From Lachnospiraceae bacterium (GTDB lineage Bacteria > Bacillota > Clostridia > Lachnospirales > Lachnospiraceae), in the NCBI GenBank assembly GCA_017440575.1, contig JAFSGY010000070.1, positions 1 to 43,590 on the forward strand: 43,590 bases of DNA, given 5' to 3'. The translations under genes and the position numbers were made by a program. Of this stretch, positions 37,772 to 43,590 are shown piece by piece; the first letter of the stretch is position 1; the number at the start of each line of letters is the position of its first letter. The notes beneath the pieces were generated by a model, which made no database searches, was not told where the DNA came from, and saw only the letters and a program-made list of their open reading frames with translations.

Positions 37772-38140
37772 ATGTTTAATAGCGAACAAAATAGTAATTT
37801 AACAAGCAAAATAAATCCTAAACTAGCTTTAATATCAGAAAAAACATATAATACAGACGCAAATTCTAATACATACACTTTTACAAAAGACTATGCGCAA
37901 GTTTTGTATATTGGAATTGGTTCTGATAATCAGTATAGTGGTGCGTATGAGCTTAAAAGTACAACTATTTCTGATTACAAAACTTTATTTACATCTAAGT
38001 TTTCAGATACAGAGGGTGGCGGTGGAATGGTACAAGTGTTAATAATTCTACTGAATGATGTCAAAGCAGGTGATACCATTACTCACTACTCATATGATAC
38101 AGCGAAGGAGTATATTTATGACTTAGTAAATGAAACTTAA
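37772..38140 (+). CDS. Tail-tip protein with invertible variable domain (expressed allele)
   Basis: A 122-aa protein made of a constant start (MFNSEQNSNL) and a variable domain (ALISEKTYN..YTFTKDYAQVLYIGIG...NDVKAGDTITHYSYD). The variable part is homologous to that of the opposite-strand module at 38150-38449. GGAGGTATAAGCT precedes the ATG, and the gene is the last of the tail operon. The 14-bp repeat at 37789-37802 spells NSNL at the border between constant and variable parts. Position after baseplate genes, small beta-rich fold and paralogous alternatives suggest a receptor-binding or surface protein with phase variation. The family is not recognised. Confidence 0.75.
   Translation: MFNSEQNSNLTSKINPKLALISEKTYNTDANSNTYTFTKDYAQVLYIGIGSDNQYSGAYELKSTTISDYKTLFTSKFSDTEGGGGMVQVLIILLNDVKAGDTITHYSYDTAKEYIYDLVNET
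37789..37802 (+). repeat. Left inverted repeat of the invertible cassette
   Basis: AAATAGTAATTTAA, exact reverse complement of 38449-38462. Read in frame as NSNL. A further TTTAATA lies a few bases outside on both sides. Confidence 0.85.
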
Positions 38141-38149
38141 TAAATTGAT

Positions 38150-38449
38150 TTATATAGTGAATATGATGTAATAAAGTGCAGGATTATATGATATCTGCAC
38201 AGTATCACCTTGTTTTACATCTGTTAATTCATACACTTGTAACTTCGTAGGTGAGCTATAAGAAGTAAAAGATTTATTCTTTATTAAGTTGTAAACACAC
38301 GATATTGATACACTTACAGACACATCCGAATTGTTATGTGCTGCATTAGCTATTAGAACGCAACGTTTATAATCAGATGTGAAAGTGTATTTCATCGAAC
38401 CACTACCACCGCTATATGAATTTTCAGAAATAACAACTATATCACTCAT
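38150..38449 (-). CDS. Silent alternative module of the tail-tip protein
   Basis: A 99-codon frame on the minus strand (MSDIVVISENSYSGGSGSMKY..., then YTFTSDYKRCVLIA and LTDVKQGDTVQISYNP), paralogous to the variable domain of the gene at 37772. The two stop codons are 9 bp apart. No ribosome-binding site or promoter precedes it; the frame continues through NSNL of the inverted repeat to 38512. Inversion between the repeats would join it in frame to MFNSEQNSNL and give a 109-aa protein. It is therefore read as a stored allele and not as an independent gene. Confidence 0.75.
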   Translation of the reverse strand: MSDIVVISENSYSGGSGSMKYTFTSDYKRCVLIANAAHNNSDVSVSVSISCVYNLIKNKSFTSYSSPTKLQVYELTDVKQGDTVQISYNPALYYIIFTI

Positions 38450-38462
38450 TAAATTACTATTT
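38449..38462 (-). repeat. Right inverted repeat of the invertible cassette
   Basis: TTAAATTACTATTT, the exact reverse complement of 37789-37802. It lies just inside the terminator at 38472. Confidence 0.85.
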
Positions 38463-38471
38463 AAACTTATT

Positions 38472-38495
38472 AAAAGGCTGTTATAGGCCTTTTTC
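38472..38495 (+). terminator. Terminator of the tail operon outside the invertible segment
   Basis: AAAAGGC-TGTTATAG-GCCTTTT followed by T-rich sequence. It lies 9 bp beyond the right inverted repeat, so it would end the transcript in either orientation of the cassette. Confidence 0.8.
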
Positions 38496-38628
38496 TTTAG
38501 CAGTAAAATCAAAGAAATTGAGTAAGTAAAAGTATATAAATTTATTTGTGAAATATTGTGAGAAGGTATACTTTTATAAAACAGAAGAACATGTTATATT
38601 AAGGCCATAAACATAAGGAGAATAAGTT

Positions 38629-39621
38629 ATGAAGTATTATGTATATATATCAGAAACAAAAGTTGACATGTTATATAGTCAGATTACAAACATGGAAAGT
38701 GAGCGCTCTTTAAAAAGCGGGCTGAAGGTAGGAATATTGTCAGTAGAGGCAGAAACAAAGAACATAAAATCAGTATATGATAAAATAAACGAAGTTATTA
38801 ATGAGATAGATGACATAGGAGATATATATAGTGATGCAGAATATATTCGAGGAACACTTGCAATGGGGTGGAATGCAAGAAATAAATTGAATTATAAAAG
38901 TAATGCAACATATTGGATTGGAGAAGCAGTGGATGGTGATGGGATTTTAAATAAGATTTTGTTAATAGGGTCGCAACATCATATAATCGGAAATAAAATA
39001 AGCGAAGACTATTGCTATTCTACCTCATATATTGACTCTTTTTTTAATGCTATTGAAAATAGAATAGATTTTGAAACATTAAAATATAATGATAGAGATG
39101 GACAATCGGAGATACGATCAACGGATGATAAAAAAATGATACAAAAAATGAAAGAAAGAAATGCTTCAATTTCCGAAATGAAATTATTTGTTAATGATGC
39201 TTATTTAGCAGATTTTATCGATGAGTTTTCAGGATGGCATAATGGCATATTTCAAGAGTATGAATTTGTTGCGAAACTTTTACATTCAGAAATGAAAGTT
39301 GATAATAGTGGTAATATGATAAGATATGCTATTGCTACTCCGATTTATGTTGTTTTGTTATCGCAGATAGATAAAAGGATAATAATAGAAAAAGGAAGAA
39401 AAAAGTATATATTGACTAGGGCTGAATATGAACAACATAAAATACATGATTTTCGTACAATTCATTTGTTATTAAAAAGAAGTGGATTAGATGAAAATAG
39501 ATTTACCAAAGAGATGAAAGTGCAATATGAAAAGTATAATGGTGGAACAAAAGAATTTAATAGGAGCGAGTTCAACAATAAAGCTATTGAGATAGTTAAA
39601 GAGTATTTTTGTATAGTTTGA
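38629..39621 (+). CDS. DUF7019-like accessory protein
   Basis: A 330-aa protein beginning KYYVYISETKVDMLYSQI and containing ILLIGSQHHIIG, EDYCYSTSYIDSFFNAIENR, and a middle region YAIATPIYVVLLSQI. The start matches my recollection of DUF7019, a family without known function. It is AT-rich compared with the tail genes, lies between two terminators, and has its own AAGGAG; it is probably a lysogenic conversion or defence gene. No direct link to the inversion cassette is evident: no recombinase motif is present. Confidence 0.55.
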   Translation: MKYYVYISETKVDMLYSQITNMESERSLKSGLKVGILSVEAETKNIKSVYDKINEVINEIDDIGDIYSDAEYIRGTLAMGWNARNKLNYKSNATYWIGEAVDGDGILNKILLIGSQHHIIGNKISEDYCYSTSYIDSFFNAIENRIDFETLKYNDRDGQSEIRSTDDKKMIQKMKERNASISEMKLFVNDAYLADFIDEFSGWHNGIFQEYEFVAKLLHSEMKVDNSGNMIRYAIATPIYVVLLSQIDKRIIIEKGRKKYILTRAEYEQHKIHDFRTIHLLLKRSGLDENRFTKEMKVQYEKYNGGTKEFNRSEFNNKAIEIVKEYFCIV

Positions 39622-39726
39622 TAATGAAAAAATATTATGAGTATCATAAATTGTAGTATTATGGTATAAAAGTGCTTGCATAGTAGGATGAATTTAAGTA
39701 GAATTAAGTTAAATCAATAAGCGCCA

Positions 39727-39767
39727 TGAGCCGATAGAGAATAAAATCTTTATCGGCTCATTTTTTA
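39727..39767 (+). terminator. Rho-independent terminator
   Basis: TGAGCCGATA/TATCGGCTCA (39727-39736, 39751-39760) followed by TTTTTTATTT. It isolates the accessory gene from the holin gene. Confidence 0.85.
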
Positions 39768-39789
39768 TTTTAAGAAGGAGGTATAAGGG

Positions 39790-40182
39790 ATGAAACGAAA
39801 AATTTGTTCAGTATTGGGAGCAGCAGGAAGTGCAATCGCAGGATTCTTTGGAGGATGGGACACGGGACTTGCAACACTATTAATTTTTATGGTGTTGGAT
39901 TATGGTTCGGGGTTATTAGTTGCGGCTGTATTTCATAAGAGTAGTAAGACGGAGACTGGCACATTAGAGTCGAAGACATGCTGGAAGGGACTGTGTAAAA
40001 AGTGCATGACTCTTGTATTTGTGCTTATGGCACATCGTATTGATTTGGTAATTGGCACGAATTACATCAGGGACATGGTGATAATTGGTTTTATCATTAA
40101 TGAATCAATTTCCTTGGTAGAGAATGCAGGATTGATGGGATTGCCATTGCCGGCAGCAGTAAATGATGCAATTGATATTTAG
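39790..40182 (+). CDS. Holin (phage holin 4 / Cph1 type)
   Basis: A 130-aa membrane protein: GLATLLIFMVLDYGSGLLVAAVFHKS, then TGTLESKTCWKGLCKKCMTLVFVLMAHRIDLVIG and MVIIGFIINESISLVENAGLMGLPLP. This is the pattern of the phage_holin_4 (toxin secretion/phage lysis) family with three to four membrane segments. GAAGGAGG precedes the ATG. Holins open the membrane at a set time to release the endolysin encoded downstream. Confidence 0.88.
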   Translation: MKRKICSVLGAAGSAIAGFFGGWDTGLATLLIFMVLDYGSGLLVAAVFHKSSKTETGTLESKTCWKGLCKKCMTLVFVLMAHRIDLVIGTNYIRDMVIIGFIINESISLVENAGLMGLPLPAAVNDAIDI

Positions 40183-40193
40183 ACCAATAAAAA

Positions 40194-40215
40194 CGTCGGC
40201 TCATGAACCGACGCT
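40194..40215. terminator. Weak hairpin after holin
   Basis: CGTCGG/CCGACG (40194-40199, 40208-40213), with a short AAAA before and CTTTG after; possibly a shared terminator between the convergent units. Confidence 0.4.
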
Positions 40216-40254
40216 TTGCACATAAGGTTTGAAGTTATTTTATCAGTAGAGCAT

Positions 40255-40524
40255 TTACATTTTTATTCTATATTGCTTTCCACTACCTAATATTTTCTTT
40301 GCCTTATCCTCATTAAAAGGGGGATAATCATAGTCTTTTTTCAACTGTTCATTTAATCTTTTTAATTGCTTTTCGGACAATCCAGATGTGGATGTTAATC
40401 CTGTTCCGGTATAATCAAATTTATAAATATGAAAATTATCAAATCTTGGTACATATCCTTTAAATAATAAATGATTCTCAGTGTCTCCTATTTCAACACT
40501 CTCTATATTTATAGCCATGTCCAT
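40255..40524 (-). CDS. Hypothetical leftward accessory protein
   Basis: An 89-aa protein with beta-rich start (INIESVEIGDTENHLLFKGYVPRFDNFHIYKFDYTGTGL) and a basic helical end. AAAGGAAAA precedes the ATG at 40524. It is transcribed with the zinc-ribbon gene behind it, so it is probably a lysogen-expressed gene placed between lysis genes. No family is recognised. Confidence 0.6.
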   Translation of the reverse strand: MDMAINIESVEIGDTENHLLFKGYVPRFDNFHIYKFDYTGTGLTSTSGLSEKQLKRLNEQLKKDYDYPPFNEDKAKKILGSGKQYRIKM

Positions 40525-40553
40525 AACGTTTTCCTTCTTTCTTAATTAGTTTA

Positions 40554-41324
40554 TTATTCTATAATATCAATATAGTATGCTTTGACAGCAGGAATATCTT
40601 CTTTAGTTCCTGTAAAAGCTCTTTCGACACTTTGAACTCCAGCGAATTCACAATAGATAGTAAGAATATCGTCTTTCAAAATCTTGGTATCATCATCGAT
40701 ACGAGAGTCATACATGAAGTATTCGTCGTCAAAATAATAACCATATCCAGAATTATCTGTATAGATGTGATAATATTCGTTAGAATCAAACAAACCGCCT
40801 TGTAAAATCTGAGATACTTTGACGGTTAGAACAATTCTCTGACCTATATTCTCGTCTGGATATCTAGCAAGCGTCTTATAGTCAGCAGGTTGGCAAGAGG
40901 CAATAAATTCTTCTTTAGTTTCTGTTGGAATAATTACTTCGCTGGATATTTCTTCTTGTGTTTCTATTTCTTCAGAAGAGCTTATGGCAGTATCGGTAGT
41001 AGAAGCATTATCGGTTGAAGTTGTAGTAGAGCTCATTCCCAGAATAGAGATTAATAGCCAAAAGACAGAGACACCTAATGCAACATAGGCAGGTGTTTTT
41101 TTATGTCCATCTTTTTTACAAATGTCAATAATGGCTAGTATTGCACCTAATACATAGGTACAGCCCATAACTGCTAAGACTAATGATGCAATTCCCAAGC
41201 CAGAAGCTTTAGGCTTAGGTGCTGATCGATTAGCATAATACTGTGGTGGTGTAGGTGTTGCCGGAGTCCCACAGTTTGGACAAAAATTAGTAGTAAATTC
41301 TGTTCCACATCTTGGACATTTCAT
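40554..41324 (-). CDS. Zinc-ribbon membrane protein with extracytoplasmic domain
   Basis: A 256-aa protein. The N-terminal zinc ribbon (MKCPRCGTEF...NFCPNCGTP) is followed by a Pro-rich spacer, two membrane segments (about 44-70, GLGIASLVLAVMGCTYVLGAILAI, and 80-98, AYVALGVSVFWLLISILGM), a Ser/Thr/Glu-rich linker, and an outer domain (KEEFIASCQPADYKTLARYPDENIGQRIVLTVKVSQIL..) of OB-fold-like appearance. The start is set at 41324, with AAGGGGG upstream; the longer frame to 41402 lacks such a site. As a leftward membrane protein inside the lysis region, it may alter superinfection or the cell surface. Confidence 0.65.
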   Translation of the reverse strand: MKCPRCGTEFTTNFCPNCGTPATPTPPQYYANRSAPKPKASGLGIASLVLAVMGCTYVLGAILAIIDICKKDGHKKTPAYVALGVSVFWLLISILGMSSTTTSTDNASTTDTAISSSEEIETQEEISSEVIIPTETKEEFIASCQPADYKTLARYPDENIGQRIVLTVKVSQILQGGLFDSNEYYHIYTDNSGYGYYFDDEYFMYDSRIDDDTKILKDDILTIYCEFAGVQSVERAFTGTKEDIPAVKAYYIDIIE

Positions 41325-41457
41325 TTGTAGTTTCCCCCTTTTATCGTTTGTTCTATTTAGTGAATATAGTAAAAGTCTATCATTCAACAGGAAAGAACTC
41401 AATGGAGCTAATGGTATAGGTAATAGTGAAAAAAATGCACTATGATGTGTTGCTTTT

Positions 41458-41471
41458 AAAATTGGTACAAA
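41458..41471. promoter_or_regulatory. AAAATTGGTACAAA, variant of the recurring motif
   Basis: Differs by one inserted T from CAAAATGGTACAAA at 21015 and 26718. It lies 65 nt before the lysis gene at 41536. Confidence 0.3.
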
Positions 41472-41535
41472 TAGAGAATATGTTGGATGTAAGCTAAAGA
41501 AGGGATAGTAAATAGATAAAATATAAGGAGTGGGT

Positions 41536-41850
41536 ATGGTTAAGTTTGTATCGGATAATTGGCAAATCGTTACAGTATTAGCATCTGTGATTACATATCT
41601 ATATACACAGATAATTGCACAGAGAAGAGGGATAAGAGCTTTATTAAGAGCAGATATAATTCGGCTTTATAACAAATATCATGATGATTTAGGATACTGT
41701 CCGATTTTTGTTAAAGAAGCCTTAGAGGATGAGTATCAGCAATATCATGCTCTAAGAGGAAATGGGGTAGGCACCAATTTATATAACGCAATTATGGCTC
41801 TTCCAACAGAGCCGCCTAAGAAGGAGGAAAAAAGTAATGAAGAAAATTGA
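41536..41850 (+). CDS. Small membrane protein of the lysis module
   Basis: A 104-aa protein with one N-terminal membrane segment (WQIVTVLASVITYLYTQII) and a cytoplasmic helical part (ALLRADIIRLYNKYHDDLGYCPIFVKEALEDEYQQYHALRGNG). Proteins of this layout accompany holins in clostridial phages. AAGGAG sets the ATG at 41536. It overlaps the next holin gene by 14 nt. Confidence 0.7.
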   Translation: MVKFVSDNWQIVTVLASVITYLYTQIIAQRRGIRALLRADIIRLYNKYHDDLGYCPIFVKEALEDEYQQYHALRGNGVGTNLYNAIMALPTEPPKKEEKSNEEN

Positions 41851-42070
41851 TTGGGTAAAGAAGTTGACAAGTAGAAAATTATGGGCAGCAGTAGCATCCT
41901 TTGTGTCGATGATGATTGTAGCTAGTGGCGGTGCAGAGAGTCAGGCATCAGAAGTAGCTGCCATTATCATGGCTGGTGCTACCGTAGTGGCATACATCAT
42001 CGGAGAGGGATTGGTGGATGCTTCAAATAAAATTACAGAAAGCAAAGTGGAGGAAGTTGCCAATGAATAA
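41837..42070 (+). CDS. Second holin
   Basis: A 77-aa protein: KKIDWVKKLTSRKLWAAVASFVSMMIVASGG, then AAIIMAGATVVAYIIGEGLVDA, which gives two membrane segments and a basic N-terminus as in small phage holins. AAGGAGG precedes the ATG. It lies directly before the endolysin group and could be an antiholin partner of the product at 39790. Confidence 0.75.
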   Translation: MKKIDWVKKLTSRKLWAAVASFVSMMIVASGGAESQASEVAAIIMAGATVVAYIIGEGLVDASNKITESKVEEVANE

Positions 42071-42233
42071 GGAAATACAGATAGAAGTAATAAAAGCTCT
42101 TGCGTATGATATGCCAATTATGGACGTAGCTAATATGGCTGACATGGAAGAGGAAGAAGTTAAGCAGTTTGCAAAAGAGCATGCGACAGAAATCAAAGAG
42201 CGAAAGCGGATGGCGGAGGAATTTGGCCTATGA
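42063..42233 (+). CDS. Tiny helix-turn-helix-like protein
   Basis: A 56-aa protein (MNKEIQIEVIKALAYDMPIM.. then VANMADMEEEEVKQF) resembling a small HTH. GGAGG at 42050-42054 sets the ATG at 42063, overlapping the holin stop. It overlaps the endolysin start by 4 nt. The role in the lysis cluster is unclear. Confidence 0.55.
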   Translation: MNKEIQIEVIKALAYDMPIMDVANMADMEEEEVKQFAKEHATEIKERKRMAEEFGL

Positions 42234-43222
42234 AAATAAAAGAAGTTATCATGGTGCTGAACCGCACAGTAATTCTGAAAGGTTCAGACGTATCATATTG
42301 GCAGGGAAACATTGATTTCGACAAAATGTACAAGGCAGGAATTCGCTTTGTGATCATTCGTGCCGGTTACGGAACTACGCAGGACAAAAACTTTGTTACA
42401 TATATTAATGCTGCAATTAAAGCAGGACTTATGGTCGGTATTTATTGGTTTATGTATGCCAAGAATGAGACTGCAGCAAGAAACAATGCTAAGAAATGTA
42501 TCGAAGTTATTGCTCCATATAAAGCATATATTCATTGTATGGTATGGGCAGACTGGGAATACGATAGCGATGCAAATGCAGGACAACTGTCTAATGCCAA
42601 GAGAAGTAGCTTAGTAAGAACGTTCCTTACACAACTTCAGTCAGCAGGATATCAGGTAGGTATCTACAGTAATCAGGACTATATCCGGTCAGGAAAGTTT
42701 ACATTGAATTTGATTGCAGAGTTTCCTCTGTGGTTTGCCAAGTATGCTTCAAGCATGGGTAAGTATGCTGAGCGTGGAAAAGATGGACATCCGTATTTAT
42801 GGCAGCACACTTCACAGGGAAGTGGCTCAATGTATGGTGTATCAAGTATATACATTGACCTAAATAGAGGTTACTTTGAAATTAAGGAAGTAAGTATAAG
42901 TACAGAGAATATCTTGGATAAGGTTCAAACGGACAACACTGTAATCATGGCTACAGACAATCCATATCTGGAACCGGTAAGAAATCTTCAATACCGAAGA
43001 GGGTATTATCTTCAGTATGGTGATGATGTCAAATGGGCACAATGGCATTTATGGCGTTTTGGTCTGTTCGTAGATAAGAATGGAATTCCAGATGCAAGTA
43101 TGATTGATGGTTACTGGGGTGAAAAGTCAGATGCGGCACTAAAAGAAGCACAGAGAAGACTAGGATTACCAGATACAGGTATCTTAGATCAGAGAACAAG
43201 AGAGGCTTTTATGACGGTGTAG
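42230..43222 (+). CDS. Endolysin: GH25 muramidase with peptidoglycan-binding domain
   Basis: A 330-aa endolysin. Residues about 15-215 are a GH25 (Chalaropsis-type) muramidase: [15 protein letters not shown] carries the catalytic Asp, then [16 protein letters not shown], and VWADWEYD with the catalytic Glu, followed by WFAKYASS and [10 protein letters not shown]. The C-terminal [24 protein letters not shown] and [34 protein letters not shown] form a PG_binding_1 domain. It cleaves the beta-1,4 bond between MurNAc and GlcNAc. There is no signal peptide, so release needs a holin. GGAGG lies 9 nt before the ATG. Confidence 0.93.
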   Translation: MKIKEVIMVLNRTVILKGSDVSYWQGNIDFDKMYKAGIRFVIIRAGYGTTQDKNFVTYINAAIKAGLMVGIYWFMYAKNETAARNNAKKCIEVIAPYKAYIHCMVWADWEYDSDANAGQLSNAKRSSLVRTFLTQLQSAGYQVGIYSNQDYIRSGKFTLNLIAEFPLWFAKYASSMGKYAERGKDGHPYLWQHTSQGSGSMYGVSSIYIDLNRGYFEIKEVSISTENILDKVQTDNTVIMATDNPYLEPVRNLQYRRGYYLQYGDDVKWAQWHLWRFGLFVDKNGIPDASMIDGYWGEKSDAALKEAQRRLGLPDTGILDQRTREAFMTV

Positions 43223-43229
43223 TAATTAT

Positions 43230-43259
43230 AAAAGAGTGGTGAAATGCCACTCTTTTATA
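43230..43259 (+). terminator. Rho-independent terminator of the endolysin gene
   Basis: AAAAGAGTGG/CCACTCTTTT (43230-43239, 43247-43256) around a 7-nt loop, with TTTTATAA at its end. The group II intron begins directly after it. Confidence 0.9.
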
Positions 43260-43260
43260 A

Positions 43261-43590
43261 GTTTGCGCGCCATGGGCGCGCTCTAACGGGTGCAAGTCCC
43301 GAACACGCCCAGATAGTGGGAAGTGTATAGCCGAACAGCAAGGGTGTCCATTGTGAGGTGGAATCTGAAGGAAGCTGTAAGCAAATCTCTGGTCCGACGA
43401 ACAGAAATCACATATAAGGCTAGGCTACGAGAGATAAGTTGGCTTATAGCAACGAAGTCTAATAACTATCACATTTGTAGTAGCGGAGTAAATGTGGCGG
43501 ATATATGGAGAGAAAGAGCGCGCACCTTAAGCGTGGAGGTCTCACAGAGGTTTCATTAGCCTAGTAACAACGAACTGTGAGAAGTCAGCA
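43261..43590 (+). mobile_element. Group IIC intron, 5' part (domain I), cut by the window end
   Basis: The RNA domain I pattern fits bacterial class C introns: GCGCGCC-ATGG-GCGCGC helix, GGGTGCAAGTCCCGAAC, AGCAAGGGTGTCC, GTGGAATCTGAAGGAAGC, and CATATAAGGCTAGGCTACG with GATAAGTT. Class C introns insert behind transcription terminators, and this one starts at GTTTG directly after the endolysin terminator. The candidate IBS1 TTATAA (43255-43260) can pair with TTATAG at 43444-43449, including one U-G pair. The start GTTTG differs from the usual GTGYG. The reverse transcriptase ORF and 3' end lie outside the window. Confidence 0.85.

Larger units (their letters stand above)
1284..43590. mobile_element. 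Temperate siphophage-type prophage (right end outside window)
   Basis: A continuous phage gene order is present: serine integrase, leftward lysogeny genes, divergent switch, early and replication genes, terminase, portal, MuF, scaffold, capsid, connectors, tail, tape measure, baseplate, holin and endolysin. No essential structural gene looks broken, so the element may be inducible. The right boundary is not reached, and the last 330 bp belong to a group II intron. Confidence 0.9.

Noticed and set aside
37772-38512. Diversity-generating retroelement for tail variation
   Set aside because: No reverse transcriptase or template repeat is visible near; inverted repeats and paralogous opposite modules point to inversion. 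The intron reverse transcriptase would be unrelated.
43223-43260. Right attachment site at the end of the endolysin gene
   Set aside because: The sequence after the endolysin is a terminator and an intron; no M23 C-terminal coding sequence is present, so the prophage end must lie further right.
43323-43559. 78-codon plus ORF at the right end
   Set aside because: It lies inside the folded domain I RNA of the group IIC intron; its translation has no protein character.
1-43590. CRISPR arrays, tRNA or rRNA genes
   Set aside because: No regularly spaced direct repeats and no tRNA cloverleaf or rRNA sequence were seen. The cloverleaf-like shape of elements A and B lacks tRNA consensus positions.

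Overview
The window is almost entirely one temperate siphophage-type prophage in the chromosome of a low-GC Firmicute, most likely a member of the Lachnospiraceae. This is judged from the long-form hibernation factor followed by an M23 peptidase gene, the A118/PBSX-like head genes, DUF4393, the MuF/Ntox50 and Gp15 families, and strong AGGAGG ribosome-binding sites. Only the left edge (about 1-1283) is host DNA: hpf and its terminator, then the first half of an M23 metallopeptidase gene whose reading frame is cut by the prophage. The right attachment site and the missing half of the M23 gene are not in the window.

Layout. 1330-5917 (leftward): large serine integrase, DinD, DUF4393 (Abi-alpha-like), ImmA/IrrE protease and CI-like repressor. 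5918-6160: genetic switch with six similar operator-like sites at about 32-bp spacing and two promoters that face each other. 6160-8954 (mostly rightward): Cro-like and small early genes, two related structured RNA elements (7605-7704 and 8206-8306) and a 409-nt stretch without a long ORF. 9154-18900: replication and host-takeover genes: HUH replication initiator, degenerate RNase H-fold protein, VRR-NUC nuclease, PcfK/AcrIIA9-like protein, DUF7666-like protein, PcfJ, a ParB-HTH-like protein, a run of tiny genes separated by a repeated linker, an MmcB-like protein and a PAPS-reductase-family protein. 19017-20361: a second recombinase (tyrosine type) and a small pre-terminase protein. 21059-37768: packaging, head, tail and baseplate genes, including a TerS-TerL fusion and a MuF capsid protein carrying a C-terminal toxin-50 domain. 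37772-38512: two homologous tail-tip modules arranged tail to tail between 14-bp inverted repeats, with a terminator just outside; this reads as a two-state invertible switch. 38629-41324: accessory genes (DUF7019-like, an 89-aa protein, a zinc-ribbon membrane protein). 39790-43222: holins and a GH25 endolysin. 43261-43590: 5' part of a group IIC intron inserted directly behind the endolysin terminator.

How it works together. The repressor and Cro-like proteins have near-identical helix-turn-helix regions and probably compete for the same operators. ImmA would remove the repressor after damage, releasing early genes. Late genes form a packaging-to-lysis operon broken by internal terminators. 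The best candidate for an undescribed system is the invertible tail-tip cassette. Next are the dispersed GTTGCACCGGTGCAAC palindromes (six in the window, four inside genes and always read as VAPVQ), the two related structured RNAs, and the six-operator face-to-face promoter switch. All identifications were made by reading the sequence without database searches.
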